Source of the DNA: Nocardia sp. CC227C
GTDB lineage: Bacteria; Actinomycetota; Actinomycetes; Mycobacteriales; Mycobacteriaceae
Direction of reading: 5' to 3'
Length of the DNA stretch: 64,000 bases
Assembly (NCBI RefSeq): GCF_030767025.1
Contig: NZ_JASITE010000004.1
Location: 491,720-555,719 of the forward strand
The notes beneath the pieces are model-generated. The model was not told where the DNA came from, ran no database searches, and saw nothing but the letters and a program-made list of their open reading frames with translations. Positions 1 to 8,208 of this stretch are shown piece after piece. How positions within the stretch are numbered: the first letter of the stretch is position 1; the number at the start of each line of letters is the position of its first letter. Position numbers and translations under genes: made by a program.

Positions 1-543
1 GCCTGGTCGGGCAACAACCTCGAACCGCGGCGGCACATCCTGCAGCACGCCACCCAGGTGGACGTGAACGGCGTGCGCTGCGATGTGAACACCACCGACC
101 GAGCCGATTTCGGCCAATGGGACTTCGAACAGGAGGATGCGGATTTGACACCCGAACAGGAGGCGATTCTGCGCGACGTGCAGGTCCAGTTGCGGGGTCC
201 GGGCCTGTCCGGGTGGCCGCAGCTGGGCACCGATCCGGAGGGTCGGTACCGCACCGTGGTGGACGGCCTCGCCGCCGCGCTGGATCACATCGACGAGTTG
301 CGCACGGAGATCAGCGAACTGGAGGCGACCACCGCGGAGCTGGCCAAGGAGGTGGAGCGACTGTCCGGTCCGCACTGGCCGTGGCCGTTCTCCCTCATCG
401 AGGGTCCGGCCACCGCGGTCGGCAATCGAATCGAGCAGCTACTTCCGGATCTGCCGCTGCCCGGCTGGGGCGACGACGATGACCGGCGAACGGTACCGGG
501 CGCGGAGAACAGCGCCGCGGAAGCACCGGAAAAACGGCCCTGA
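1..543 (+). CDS. 3' part of an unidentified gene, possibly a phage-like cell-wall hydrolase
   Basis: The frame is open from the first base, so the gene begins before the window and only the last 180 residues are seen. The visible part starts with a segment containing HILQHATQVDVNG followed by CDVN. A linker with GPGLSGWPQLG comes next, then a predicted coiled coil (HIDELRTEISELEATTAELAKEV, split here only by eye) and an acidic, Pro-rich tail. GWPQLG linkers after a catalytic domain are, as I recall, common in endolysins of actinobacterial phages and prophages, and VDVNGVxCDVN resembles the end of a lysozyme-type domain. No catalytic residues are visible, so the function is inference. A small conserved tail protein is the main alternative. 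Confidence 0.5.
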   Translation, partial: AWSGNNLEPRRHILQHATQVDVNGVRCDVNTTDRADFGQWDFEQEDADLTPEQEAILRDVQVQLRGPGLSGWPQLGTDPEGRYRTVVDGLAAALDHIDELRTEISELEATTAELAKEVERLSGPHWPWPFSLIEGPATAVGNRIEQLLPDLPLPGWGDDDDRRTVPGAENSAAEAPEKRP

Positions 544-834
544 ACTGGCGATGAGCGGGTTCCCCGGCAATCCGGAGAACCCGCCCTCGGCCACGAGGAT
601 ACCGACGCGAGGCCACGAGTTCATCACTTCCCGAGGACAATTCTGTTCCGCACTCCGTGAATCAAGCGCGCGGTGGAAAGCCGTTTGCCGCCCGTGTACA
701 CGTGCTACCGGTCGGGTACCGAGACGATATCGGGCGTTCCCGACGAGTTACCCTCGCCGTACGAAATCACTCGTCATCGAAGGAATGGCGCACCTGGAGC
801 GCTTCGGCCGACGCCGCGCTGAACCGCAGGCACT
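544..834. other. Non-coding stretch, nothing recognised
   Basis: Between the partial gene and the hairpin at 835-869 no frame has convincing coding character, and no tRNA or known riboswitch is seen. Long open frames here (for example rightwards from 479) run through the terminator and through oppositely oriented ribosomal protein genes, so they are not genes. Confidence 0.5.
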
Positions 835-869
835 GAAGGCGTCGAACCGCACCGCGGTTCGACGCCTTC
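835..869. terminator. Perfect 16-bp hairpin, intrinsic terminator
   Basis: GAAGGCGTCGAACCGC at 835-850 pairs perfectly with 854-869 around a 3-base loop. It lies about 100 bases beyond the rpmF stop and probably ends the leftward mrf-rpmE2-rpmF transcript. It has no clear T-run, as is usual in actinobacteria. Confidence 0.7.
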
Positions 870-966
870 GGCTTTCGGCCCCTGCCCGGACCGTCGGCTT
901 GTTCCGGTCTATCGGGACATCCGGGCATTCCGTATCAGTGATACGCGTCGCGTATCGATCGGTCGC

Positions 967-1140
967 TCAGGGCTTGTCGAGATCGATCAGGCCGCGGCGC
1001 ACGGCGGCCAGGAGTCGGCGCGGTACCTTGTGCACCACGCCGTTCACCGTCACGGGCACCAGATCCGGCGGCGTCGCCTTCCACTGTGACCGTCGGCTGC
1101 GGGTATTGGACCGCGACATCCTCCGCTTCGGAACCGCCAT
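967..1140 (-). CDS. rpmF: Large-subunit ribosomal protein bL32, zinc-independent form
   Basis: This 57-residue basic protein begins [20 protein letters not shown], the classic L32 start. It contains no cysteine, whereas zinc-ribbon L32 proteins carry four. It is therefore the C-minus paralogue used when zinc is short. The ATG at 1140 gives the canonical N-terminus; longer open frames upstream are artefacts. It is the last gene of a leftward unit with mrf and rpmE2, with one base between the rpmE2 stop and this start. Its place next to rpmE2, mrf and the divergent rpmB-rpmG-rpsN-rpsR set, around Zur-like boxes, supports regulation by zinc. Confidence 0.93.
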   Translation of the reverse strand: MAVPKRRMSRSNTRSRRSQWKATPPDLVPVTVNGVVHKVPRRLLAAVRRGLIDLDKP

Positions 1141-1141
1141 C

Positions 1142-1420
1142 TCAGTTCTCCTCTCCCTGGGCCCCGCCCGCGCGACGACGCCTGCCGTAGCGGCGCTCGA
1201 ACTTCTCCACGCGTCCGGCGGTGTCCAGCAGACGCTGCGCACCGGTCCAGAACGGATGCGAGTCGGAGGTCACGTCGACCACGAGCAGCGGATAGGTGTT
1301 GCCGTCCTCCCACTCCACGGTCCGGTCCGAGGTGGCGGTGGAGCGGGTGAGGAACTGCTTGCCGGTGTTGTTGTCCCGGAAGACCACGGGGTGGTAGTCC
1401 GGGTGGATACCTGGCTTCAT
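1142..1420 (-). CDS. rpmE2: Large-subunit ribosomal protein bL31, type B
   Basis: The 92-residue protein starts [16 protein letters not shown] and contains [11 protein letters not shown] and the [12 protein letters not shown] tail typical of type B L31. It lacks the CxxC zinc ligands of type A L31, so it can replace the zinc-binding form in the 50S subunit under zinc depletion. It lies four bases after mrf and one base before rpmF on the same strand, so the three are probably co-transcribed. Its context with other C-minus ribosomal proteins fits a Zur-controlled remodelling operon. Confidence 0.95.
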   Translation of the reverse strand: MKPGIHPDYHPVVFRDNNTGKQFLTRSTATSDRTVEWEDGNTYPLLVVDVTSDSHPFWTGAQRLLDTAGRVEKFERRYGRRRRAGGAQGEEN

Positions 1421-1424
1421 CGCA

Positions 1425-2753
1425 TTACCTTTCGTTGGAACGGTTGTCGCCGGTGGCGGGGCCGGACGGTTCGGTGCCGACCGAGCGGGTCTCCTCGGTC
1501 GCCTCGCACGGATCCTCGTGCCAGTCCCCGAACGGGTCCTCCCACTGCGCGACCCGGTCGGGGGCGCGCCGCACGAGGCGCAGTTCGTCCTCGTCGACCA
1601 GCGCCCAGTGCAGCGCCTCGCGGATGGTGTTCGGCTCGGCGTCGTGGGCGAGGATGACCAGGGAGATGTCCCGGTCGCCGAAGTCCGGATGCCAGCGCAG
1701 CGCCGCCATCGCCGCCCGGTCCGGGTCCGCCTGCGCCCGTTCCGATTCGGTCATGGCGGCCAGCCACTTCCCGGCGCTGCCGACCCGCAGGCCGCCGCCC
1801 GCGGACTCCAGCCACACCACCTCGTCGGGCTGGGTGGCCAGCCAGATCCGTCCGCGCGCGGTGACAACACCCTCGAACAGGACATCCAGCGCGGAGTGCA
1901 GTCGCTCCGGATGGAAGGGGCGGTCGGTGGCGAATTCGATGAGGGTGACCCCGTGCTCGGTGTCGAGCGGCGGCTCGCCGCGCAGCAGCGGGGCGTGCGC
2001 GCCGAAGCCGCGGCCACGCCGCGCGTCGGCGGGGATCTGGTCGAGCAGGGCGCGCAGATCGGTGCCGGACGCGCCGTCCGGATCGGCCACCCACAACACC
2101 GGCGCGAGCGGCACCAGCCGGTCGAAGACCGCGGCCAGGCGGGCCTGGTCGAGCTCGTCCACCGCGGCGACCTCGACGGCGATGACGGCGTCGGCGAATT
2201 CGACCTGGCCGACCGCCAGCTGGGCGACGGTGCGCTCGTCGTCGGTGGTGACGTGGCCGCGGTCGGCGAGGGTGTCGTCACCGGTGGCGTCGGCCAGCCA
2301 GTCGCGGGCGTCCACACAGGTGAGCACGGCCTCGATCCGCACGCTGCGCCCGGCCGGACCGTCCACGCGGCCGTGCACGCCGGTGACGGTGACATTCTCG
2401 ATGGCCTGGCAGACCGCCTCGGCCTCGAATGCCGGGTCCAGGGCGAGCACGATGCGGCGCACCGAATCGCGCTGTCCCAGTAGGCACAGGTAGGGCAGCA
2501 GGTCGGCGCGCAGCGTGCAGGAGACACAGCCGTGCGCGAGTTCGAGGATGGTCTCGCTCGCCCGGCCCTCGCTGTGCACGATGCGGCGGACCACGCCCTG
2601 CCGCAGTTCGCTCAGGTCGTGGCGGACCACGACGGTGCCCGGCTCCGCGAGTTCACCCGCCACCTGGTCGACGCCCGCGGCGGCACGCCCCGGCAGGCCC
2701 GCGACCACGAGCACGGGCTTGCGGTCGTCGTGCATCCCCGGCACCACCATCAC
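1425..2753 (-). CDS. mrf: CobW-like GTPase, ribosome-hibernation-factor recruiting factor MRF
   Basis: This 442-residue COG0523/CobW-like protein is encoded first in the leftward zinc locus. In mycobacteria the protein at this place (MRF) recruits the hibernation factor MPY to zinc-free ribosomes. The N-terminal P-loop region reads [14 protein letters not shown] (residues 16-29) and lacks the GxxxxGK(S/T) lysine, so nucleotide binding is doubtful. The family CxCC metal motif appears as C76-V-S-C79. The C-terminal half has the CobW C-terminal fold with [18 protein letters not shown]. The protein ends in a variable acidic tail. ATG at 2753 is used; Met7 is a possible later start. It overlaps nothing and is divergent from rpmB across 98 bases holding two Zur-like boxes. 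Confidence 0.87.
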   Translation of the reverse strand: MMVVPGMHDDRKPVLVVAGLPGRAAAGVDQVAGELAEPGTVVVRHDLSELRQGVVRRIVHSEGRASETILELAHGCVSCTLRADLLPYLCLLGQRDSVRRIVLALDPAFEAEAVCQAIENVTVTGVHGRVDGPAGRSVRIEAVLTCVDARDWLADATGDDTLADRGHVTTDDERTVAQLAVGQVEFADAVIAVEVAAVDELDQARLAAVFDRLVPLAPVLWVADPDGASGTDLRALLDQIPADARRGRGFGAHAPLLRGEPPLDTEHGVTLIEFATDRPFHPERLHSALDVLFEGVVTARGRIWLATQPDEVVWLESAGGGLRVGSAGKWLAAMTESERAQADPDRAAMAALRWHPDFGDRDISLVILAHDAEPNTIREALHWALVDEDELRLVRRAPDRVAQWEDPFGDWHEDPCEATEETRSVGTEPSGPATGDNRSNER

Positions 2754-2760
2754 CTCTTCC

Positions 2761-2777
2761 GATAACGATTTTCATTT
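2761..2777. promoter_or_regulatory. Zur-like operator 1, next to mrf
   Basis: GATAACGATTTTCATTT; the reverse complement, AAATGAAAATCGTTATC, closely resembles the mycobacterial Zur box TGAAAATCATTTTCA. It sits 8 bases before the mrf start codon, where repressor binding would block leftward transcription or initiation. Assignment rests on sequence likeness and the C-minus ribosomal gene context. Confidence 0.7.
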
Positions 2778-2814
2778 ACCGGAAGGTAACGGTACATTGT
2801 CCGACAGGCATTGT

Positions 2815-2832
2815 CGAAAACGATTGTCATCA
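2815..2832. promoter_or_regulatory. Zur-like operator 2, upstream of rpmB
   Basis: CGAAAACGATTGTCATCA is a second imperfect palindrome of the TGAAAATCATTTTCA type, 19 bases before the rpmB start. Together with the box at 2761-2777 it would let one regulator control both divergent operons. Confidence 0.68.
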
Positions 2833-2851
2833 ACGACTGGAAGGGAGTGAC

Positions 2852-3088
2852 ATGTCGGCCATCTGCCAGGTCACCGGGCGCAAACCGGGATTCGGCAAGT
2901 CCGTGTCGCACTCGCACAAGCGGACGAACCGGCGGTGGAACCCCAATATCCAGCGCAAGACCTACTACTTGCCCAGCGAGGACCGGCGCATCACGCTGAC
3001 CGTCTCCACCAAGGGCATCAAAACCATCGACCGCGACGGGATCGAGGCCGTGGTGGCCCGGCTCCGGGCGCGCGGCGAGAAGATCTAG
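2852..3088 (+). CDS. rpmB: Large-subunit ribosomal protein bL28, C-minus paralogue
   Basis: The 78-residue protein reads [20 protein letters not shown] at its start, followed by [13 protein letters not shown] and the family tail. Only one cysteine is present, so it cannot form the four-cysteine zinc site of C-plus L28. ATG at 2852 follows an AAGGGAG ribosome binding site and gives the canonical family start. A much longer open frame upstream runs antisense to mrf and is not the gene. First of four rightward ribosomal genes (rpmB-rpmG-rpsN-rpsR) downstream of a Zur-like box. Confidence 0.95.
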   Translation: MSAICQVTGRKPGFGKSVSHSHKRTNRRWNPNIQRKTYYLPSEDRRITLTVSTKGIKTIDRDGIEAVVARLRARGEKI

Positions 3089-3099
3089 GAAGACCACCC

Positions 3100-3270
3100 A
3101 TGGCATCCAAGTCGACCGAGCTGCGTCCGGTCATCAAGCTCAAGTCCACCGCCGGCACCGGGTACACCTACGTCACCCGCAAGAACCGCCGCAACGATCC
3201 CGACCGGATGGTGCTCGAGAAGTACGACCCGGTGGTGCGCAAGCACGTCGACTTCCGCGAGGAGCGCTGA
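3100..3270 (+). CDS. rpmG: Large-subunit ribosomal protein bL33, zinc-independent form
   Basis: The 56-residue protein begins [19 protein letters not shown] and ends [16 protein letters not shown], the usual L33 core. It has no cysteine, so the zinc ribbon of C-plus L33 is absent. It starts 11 bases after rpmB and its TGA is one base before the rpsN start, so translation is probably coupled along the operon. Confidence 0.95.
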   Translation: MASKSTELRPVIKLKSTAGTGYTYVTRKNRRNDPDRMVLEKYDPVVRKHVDFREER

Positions 3271-3271
3271 C

Positions 3272-3577
3272 GTGGCCAAGAAGTCCAAGATCGAGAAGAA
3301 CGAGCGGCGCAAGATCGTGGTGGCGCGCTACGCCGAGCGCCGTGCCGAGCTCAAGGAGCTCATCCGCAGGCCCACCACTTCCGAGGCCGACCGCGCCGCC
3401 GCGCAGACCGCCCTGCAGAAACTGCCGCGCGATGCCAGTCCGGTACGCTTGCGCAATCGGGACGCCGCGGATGGACGCCCACGCGGCCATCTCCGGAAGT
3501 TCGGTCTCTCGCGCGTGCGCGTGCGCGAGATGGCACACCGGGGCGAACTGCCCGGCGTGCACAAATCGAGCTGGTAA
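3272..3577 (+). CDS. rpsN: Small-subunit ribosomal protein uS14, zinc-independent long form
   Basis: This 101-residue S14 begins [14 protein letters not shown] and contains [14 protein letters not shown] and [20 protein letters not shown], the C-minus long S14 signature. It lacks the CxxC...CxxC motif of the 61-residue zinc-binding S14. The start is GTG at 3272, one base after the rpmG stop. It is expected to replace zinc S14 in the 30S subunit during zinc limitation. Confidence 0.95.
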   Translation: MAKKSKIEKNERRKIVVARYAERRAELKELIRRPTTSEADRAAAQTALQKLPRDASPVRLRNRDAADGRPRGHLRKFGLSRVRVREMAHRGELPGVHKSSW

Positions 3578-3610
3578 GCAACCACATCTCGTGAGTAAGG
3601 AACCGCTGAC

Positions 3611-3865
3611 ATGGCAGTGAAGCGAGCACCGTCGAAGAAGGTCCGCGCTGAGCAGGCCCGACGTCCGAAGAAGAACCCCCTGATCGCCGCCGGTATCGAA
3701 ACCGTCGACTACAAGGACGTGAACCTGCTCCGCACGTTCATCTCCGACCGCGGCAAGATTCGCAGCCGCCGGGTGACCGGGCTGACGCCGCAGCAGCAGC
3801 GGCAGGTCGCCGTCGCGGTGAAGAACGCGCGGGAGATGGCGTTGCTGCCGTTCACCAGCCGCTGA
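3611..3865 (+). CDS. rpsR: Small-subunit ribosomal protein bS18, second paralogue
   Basis: The 84-residue protein contains [21 protein letters not shown] and [20 protein letters not shown], the S18 core that contacts S6 and 16S rRNA. It has no cysteine, matching the C-minus S18 of mycobacteria. It ends the rightward operon and is followed by a strong hairpin at 3905-3934. Confidence 0.95.
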   Translation: MAVKRAPSKKVRAEQARRPKKNPLIAAGIETVDYKDVNLLRTFISDRGKIRSRRVTGLTPQQQRQVAVAVKNAREMALLPFTSR

Positions 3866-3904
3866 CGCGACTCGCGGACGTAAAGGGCGCGGACGTAAAG
3901 GGCT

Positions 3905-3934
3905 GAGCCCCCGATGTTTTCACATCGGGGGCTC
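3905..3934. terminator. Perfect 12-bp hairpin after rpsR
   Basis: GAGCCCCCGATG at 3905-3916 pairs with 3923-3934 around TTTTCA. It lies between convergent genes (rpsR and the SRPBCC gene) and may stop transcription in both directions. Confidence 0.8.
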
Positions 3935-3978
3935 GATTCGTTCGCGCGGGCGAACTCGATGCGTTCTCGCGGTCGGGG

Positions 3979-4461
3979 TCAGACGGTGGCCTTTTCGGCC
4001 TCGCGGATGGCGCGGGCCAGGGTGGCGGTGGCGTAGCGACGCCAGAGGGGGGCGACGACGAAGCGGACCAGGCGGGCACGGCCGGGGTGGGGGAAGAAGG
4101 AATAGGTCCAGCGGACAAGGGAATTGCGGCCCGCCGGGGTGAAGGTCCACTCGCCGTCGACCTTGGCCACCAGCCGCCGCATGGTGCCGGTGAATTCGGT
4201 GAGTTCGTAGCTGAAATGGCGGGCTCGGGTGTAACCGGTGAGTTCCTCCCGGGCGGTGGAGCCATCGGAGAGGACCACGATGCGGGTATTGCCCGCGGTA
4301 TCCCACGGGCCGGACTGGTCGCGCACCTCGCGGACGGCGGGTAGCGGACCCATGCCGGTGAAGATGGTGGGCAGATCGATAGGGGCGATCACCTCCATGG
4401 CCGTCGCCGCCGAGGTGCGGCAGGTGGATTCGACGGTGACCGGAACGTAGCCGAGGCTCAT
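3979..4461 (-). CDS. SRPBCC (START-like) family protein
   Basis: This protein of about 160 residues begins MSLGYVPVTVESTCRTSAATAM and follows the SRPBCC pattern. An N-terminal strand is followed by a helix pair with PIDLPTIFTGMGPLPAVREVRDQSGPWDTAG. It continues with a REELTGYTRARHFSYELTEFTG core, and its last third has a long C-terminal helix (LVRFVVAPLWRRYATATLARAIREAE). Such folds bind hydrophobic ligands; the ligand here is unknown. An ATG nine bases upstream (4470) is an alternative start. It is monocistronic, with the rpsR terminator downstream and the LysM gene terminator upstream. Confidence 0.75.
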   Translation of the reverse strand: MSLGYVPVTVESTCRTSAATAMEVIAPIDLPTIFTGMGPLPAVREVRDQSGPWDTAGNTRIVVLSDGSTAREELTGYTRARHFSYELTEFTGTMRRLVAKVDGEWTFTPAGRNSLVRWTYSFFPHPGRARLVRFVVAPLWRRYATATLARAIREAEKATV

Positions 4462-4507
4462 GGCACACATTGTGCCGGGAAGTTTGCCGACGCGCCCGGA
4501 ACGAGAA

Positions 4508-4536
4508 GAGCCCCAGCGCCTTTGACGCCGGGGCTC
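4508..4536. terminator. Hairpin after the lectin/LysM gene
   Basis: GAGCCCC-A-GCG pairs with CGC-C-GGGGCTC across a short loop, 27 bases beyond the stop of the leftward LysM gene. Confidence 0.7.
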
Positions 4537-4562
4537 GATGCTCGTTCCGCGCGACCGACCGC

Positions 4563-5123
4563 CTACGGGATGGTCAGCACCTGACCGACATTGATCATGT
4601 CCGGATTGTCGATACCGCTGGCCGCAGCGATCTCCAGGTAGCGGTTGCCGTCACCGTAGTACTGCTCGGCGATGGCCCACAGGGTCTCGCCGGGAGCGAC
4701 GGTGTGCGTGCGCGTCTCCGGAGCCGGGGGCGGGGCCGGAGCCTCCGCCGCGGGGGCCGCGGCGGCCTCCGGCTCGGCCTGGATCGGGTTGTCGGTATTG
4801 GTGCCCGACGACCACAGCGCGCTGCCGTCCTTGCCGTACAGCACGACATTGCGGTCGGGCTGCACCACCAGACGGTCCGCGTCCTTGCCATTGGTCTCGG
4901 TGGACCAGGCCGCGCCCTCGCCCTTGTACAGCACGAAATTGCCGTCCGCCTGCAACACGGCCCGCTCGACACCCTGATCGTGGGTGGAGGTGTGCCAGAC
5001 GACATTGCCGTCCGGCTCCGTCAGCACGAGGTTGCCGTCATTCTGCAGAGTCAGGGTGTAGGCACCACCCTTCAGGGACTGACCGAGCCCGAGTTCTTCG
5101 CCTACATGCAACGCGTCGCCCAC
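4563..5123 (-). CDS. Bulb-type mannose-binding lectin domain with C-terminal LysM
   Basis: The 186-residue protein has two parts. Residues 1-115 form a B-lectin domain with three QxDxNxVxY-type motifs (LQNDGNLVL, LQADGNFVLY, VQPDRNVVLY), which bind mannose in the plant family. A Pro/Ala/Glu linker follows. Residues about 138-186 form a LysM domain (HTVAPGETLWAIAEQYYGDG) that binds peptidoglycan or chitin-like glycans. GTG at 5123 is chosen because it gives a VGDAL... start and has an AAAGGA site upstream; the frame extends 21 codons further without support. No signal peptide is evident. Role is unknown; a cell-envelope glycan-binding protein is likely. Confidence 0.82.
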   Translation of the reverse strand: MGDALHVGEELGLGQSLKGGAYTLTLQNDGNLVLTEPDGNVVWHTSTHDQGVERAVLQADGNFVLYKGEGAAWSTETNGKDADRLVVQPDRNVVLYGKDGSALWSSGTNTDNPIQAEPEAAAAPAAEAPAPPPAPETRTHTVAPGETLWAIAEQYYGDGNRYLEIAAASGIDNPDMINVGQVLTIP

Positions 5124-5329
5124 GATGCGTCCTTTCGGAGGGGGGATCTTCGGTAAATCGATGGCGGGAGAAGTGCATTCGCGCATCTGCCGAACAGGCT
5201 ACTGCTCGGATGCCACGCGCCGGGGAGATACGCGCCGCATCCGATGAGATTTTGACGACCCTTCGCCAGAAGTTCGCCGGAGTATCAGACCGGGCATGCG
5301 GAATCGGCCGGACGATTAGGGTTGGGGCC

Positions 5330-5788
5330 ATGTACGGGAACTGGGGACGCCGCCTCGCCGCGGCCACGACCGCCGGGCTGCTGAGCCTGACGATCGCCGC
5401 CTGCTCGAGCTCGGACGACAGCGCCGACACGCCACTCGGCACCACCGCCTCCACCACGGAGACCACACCCACCGAAGCCCCCGAAGGACAGCTGGGCCGG
5501 TCCTTCACCGCCGACCCGACCATCGTCGACCCCCGCCCCATCCCCTTCGACAGCTGGACCCGCCTCGACGACGACAGGATCGCGGTGAACTTCCAGACCG
5601 GGTCGCCGGAGTGCTACGGCGTTGACGTCGGCACCACCGAAACCGACGAGACGGTCACGGTGGAACTGCGTGCCGGGACCCGAGCCGACGCGGTGGGCCG
5701 GATGTGCACCATGATCGCGGTGTTCGGCACGCTCGAGATCGAGTTGGAGAAACCGCTGGGCGACCGAACAGTGTTGAGCGCCGAGTGA
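5330..5788 (+). CDS. Small secreted lipoprotein, function unknown
   Basis: The 152-residue protein has a basic N-terminus, a hydrophobic stretch and the lipobox IAAC ending at Cys25, so it should be lipid-anchored outside the membrane. A Ser/Thr/Pro linker follows, then a small globular part (FDSWTRLDDDRIAVNFQTGSPEC) with two Cys that may form a disulfide. The ATG at 5330 is used because it gives the signal sequence; upstream codons do not. This resembles short actinobacterial lipoproteins of no known role. It is convergent with purH across a terminator. Confidence 0.78.
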   Translation: MYGNWGRRLAAATTAGLLSLTIAACSSSDDSADTPLGTTASTTETTPTEAPEGQLGRSFTADPTIVDPRPIPFDSWTRLDDDRIAVNFQTGSPECYGVDVGTTETDETVTVELRAGTRADAVGRMCTMIAVFGTLEIELEKPLGDRTVLSAE

Positions 5789-5813
5789 ATACAAGCGCCG
5801 GGTGAATACAGCG

Positions 5814-5844
5814 GAGCCGGTACGCGTCACCCGCGTACCGGCTC
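5814..5844. terminator. Perfect 13-bp hairpin between convergent genes
   Basis: GAGCCGGTACGCG at 5814-5826 pairs with 5832-5844 around TCACC. It serves the lipoprotein gene and purH, which converge here. A 17-bp direct repeat (GCGCCG-A/G-GTGAATACA, near 5778-5810) lies just before it and overlaps the lipoprotein stop codon. Confidence 0.8.
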
Positions 5845-5857
5845 GGAGCACCGTCGG

Positions 5858-7492
5858 TCAGTGCGCGAAGTGGCGCGCTCCGGTGAAGTACAGCGTCACC
5901 CCGGCCTCGCGGCACAGGTCGATGGTGTCCTTGTCGCGAATCGACCCGCCCGGCTGCACGATCGCGGTGACCCCGGCGGCCACCAGTTGCTGCGGCCCGT
6001 CCGAGAACGGGAAGAAGGCATCCGAGGCCGCGACCGAACCCTTGGCACGGTCACCGGCGCGCTGCACCGCCAGCTGCACCGCGTCCACGCGGTTGACCTG
6101 CCCCATGCCGACGCCGACGGACGCGCCGTCGTGGGCCAGCAGGATGGCATTGGACTTCACGGCACGGCAAGCGCGCCAAGCGAATTCGAGATCCGCCAGG
6201 GTGTCGTCGGAGGCCGCGTCACCGGCGACCAGCTGCCAGTTGGCGGGCGCGTCGCCCTCGGCGTCGAGGATGTCGCGATCCTGCAGCAGCACGCCGCCGC
6301 TCACCGGACGCAGCTCCGCGCCCTTGCGCCGCGGCGCCTCGGCGATGAGGATGCGCACGTTCTTCTTGCGCCGCAACACGTCCACGGCGCCGTCGGCGTA
6401 ACCGGGGGCCACGATGACCTCGGTGAAGATGTCGGCGACCTGCTCGGCCATCTCCACCGACACCTCGCGATTGGCCGCGATCACCCCGCCGTACGCGGAG
6501 ACCGGATCGCAGGCGTGCGCCTTGCGGTGCGCCTGCGCGATGTCCGTGCCCACCGCGATCCCACACGGGTTGGCGTGCTTGATGATCGCCACCGCCGGAG
6601 CCTCGAAGTCGTAGGCGGCCCGCCAGGCCGCGTCGGCGTCGGTGTAGTTGTTGTACGACATCTCCTTGCCGTGCAACTGCTGAGCCTGCGCCAGCCCGGC
6701 CGGTCCGGCCGCATCGGTGTAGAGCGCGGCGGCCTGGTGCGGATTCTCGCCGTAACGCAGCACCGACTCACGGGTCCACGTGGCACCGACCCACTCCGGG
6801 AAGTGCTGCGCGCCATCGGATTCCACGCCCTCGGATTCCACGCCCTCGGACGCCGCGGCGGCGGGAGCGGCGGCCGGCACCGCGACCGAGGTCATCCAGC
6901 TGGCGACCGCCACGTCGTAGGTCGCGGTGTGCTGGAAAGCCTTGGCCGCCAGCTCGGTCCGCCGCGCCAGGGTGAAACCGCCGTCCCGCACCGAGGCCAG
7001 TGCGTCGTCGTAGTCGCGGGTGTCGACCACCACGGCCACCGACGGGTGGTTCTTGGCGGCCGCGCGCACCATGGACGGCCCGCCGATGTCGATCTGCTCC
7101 ACGCACTCGTCCACGCTCGCGCCCGAGGCCACGGTCCGGGTGAACGGGTACAGGTTCACCACGACGAGCTGAAACGCCTCCACGCCGAGTTCGACCAGCT
7201 GATCGACATGCTCCGCACGCCGGGTATCGGCCAGGATGCCCGCGTGCACGCGCGGGTGCAGGGTCTTGACGCGGCCGTCCAGGGTCTCCGGAAAGCCGGT
7301 CAGGTCCTCGACCCTGGTGACCGGAATGCCCGCGTCGGCGATCTTGCCCGCGGTGGAACCGGTCGAGACCAGCTCCACGCCCGCGGCGTGCAGACCGGAG
7401 GCCAGCTCGATCAGGCCCGTCTTGTCGTAGACGCTGACCAGTGCCCGCTTGATCGGCTTGCGCGTGGCCGGGTCCATCTGTGCCTCACTCAC
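5858..7492 (-). CDS. purH: Bifunctional AICAR transformylase / IMP cyclohydrolase
   Basis: The 544-residue protein performs the last two steps of de novo purine synthesis, formylation of AICAR and closure to IMP. Residues 14-150 form the MGS-like cyclohydrolase domain ([45 protein letters not shown]). The rest is the AICARFT domain ([38 protein letters not shown]). A short Ala/Glu/Ser-rich linker with a repeated ESEG unit sits near residue 215. The GTG start at 7492 overlaps the purN stop by four bases (GTGA), so the two are translationally coupled. Confidence 0.97.
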   Translation of the reverse strand: MSEAQMDPATRKPIKRALVSVYDKTGLIELASGLHAAGVELVSTGSTAGKIADAGIPVTRVEDLTGFPETLDGRVKTLHPRVHAGILADTRRAEHVDQLVELGVEAFQLVVVNLYPFTRTVASGASVDECVEQIDIGGPSMVRAAAKNHPSVAVVVDTRDYDDALASVRDGGFTLARRTELAAKAFQHTATYDVAVASWMTSVAVPAAAPAAAASEGVESEGVESDGAQHFPEWVGATWTRESVLRYGENPHQAAALYTDAAGPAGLAQAQQLHGKEMSYNNYTDADAAWRAAYDFEAPAVAIIKHANPCGIAVGTDIAQAHRKAHACDPVSAYGGVIAANREVSVEMAEQVADIFTEVIVAPGYADGAVDVLRRKKNVRILIAEAPRRKGAELRPVSGGVLLQDRDILDAEGDAPANWQLVAGDAASDDTLADLEFAWRACRAVKSNAILLAHDGASVGVGMGQVNRVDAVQLAVQRAGDRAKGSVAASDAFFPFSDGPQQLVAAGVTAIVQPGGSIRDKDTIDLCREAGVTLYFTGARHFAH

Positions 7493-8145
7493 CGGAGAAC
7501 TCGCTCATCTGGAATAACTGCCTTTCGTCCATCGGAGACAATGCCGCGCGTCGCGACGGCGGCGACCACCTCCGCCAACAACCGCCGTTCCACAACCTTG
7601 ATGCGCTCGTGCAGCGACGCCTCGTCGTCGGCGGGCAGCACGGCGACGGCTTCCTGCGCGAGAATCGGCCCGGTGTCGACACCGGCATCGACCAGATGCA
7701 CGGTGGAGCCGGTGACCTTGACCCCGTACGCGAGCGCGTCCCGCACGCCGTGCGCGCCCGGAAAGGCGGGCAGCAGCGCGGGATGGGTGTTGATGACGCG
7801 ACCGCCGAAGGTGTCCAGGAAGACGGGGCCGAGGATCTTCATGAACCCCGCCGACACCACCAGATCGGGTTCGCGGGCCGCGACGGCCTCGGTGAGCGCG
7901 ACATCCCAGGCGGCGCGATCGTCGAAATCGCGCAGGGCGACCCGGAAACTCGGAAGGCCGAACTCGTCGGCGTGGGCGGTGGCGGCGCAGTCGCGGTCCA
8001 CGCCGACGGCGACGACTCGGGCCGGATAGTCCGGTTCCCGGGTGGCGGCGAGCAGCGAACGCAGCAGTGAACCGGTGCCGGAGGCGAGCACGACGACGCT
8101 CGCGGGCGCGGTGGGCGGCAGCAGCTGGGCGGGCGTGGACGTCAG
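7489..8145 (-). CDS. purN: Phosphoribosylglycinamide formyltransferase, probable CTG start
   Basis: The enzyme transfers formyl from 10-formyl-THF to GAR in purine synthesis. It has the P-loop-like [16 protein letters not shown] start, [16 protein letters not shown] with the catalytic Asn-His pair, and the [11 protein letters not shown] motif with the catalytic Asp. The first ATG/GTG in frame (8091) would delete the first beta strand. A CTG at 8145 restores a 218-residue protein close to the mycobacterial length, and an AGGGAG ribosome binding site lies seven bases before it. No ATG, GTG or TTG exists in frame upstream. It overlaps purH by four bases and follows perM in the same direction. 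Confidence 0.9.
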   Translation of the reverse strand: MTSTPAQLLPPTAPASVVVLASGTGSLLRSLLAATREPDYPARVVAVGVDRDCAATAHADEFGLPSFRVALRDFDDRAAWDVALTEAVAAREPDLVVSAGFMKILGPVFLDTFGGRVINTHPALLPAFPGAHGVRDALAYGVKVTGSTVHLVDAGVDTGPILAQEAVAVLPADDEASLHERIKVVERRLLAEVVAAVATRGIVSDGRKAVIPDERVLR

Positions 8146-8180
8146 CGCACTACTCCCTGTGAGTCGGGCGGGGCGGGGGC

Positions 8181-8202
8181 GGGCGGCTGCGAACCGCCGC
8201 CC
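8181..8202. terminator. Hairpin between perM and purN
   Basis: GGGCGGC at 8181-8187 pairs with GCCGCCC at 8196-8202. With no T-run and purN starting 36 bases on, this may give partial termination only. Confidence 0.35.
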
Positions 8203-8208
8203 TAGAGC

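Noticed and set aside
835..869. Hairpin with GTTCGAC considered as a tRNA T-arm
   Set aside because: The stem is 16 bp and perfect with a 3-base loop, typical of a terminator rather than a tRNA arm.
479..1657. Rightward open frame of 392 codons
   Set aside because: It runs antisense through rpmF and rpmE2 and has no ribosome binding site or protein-like composition.
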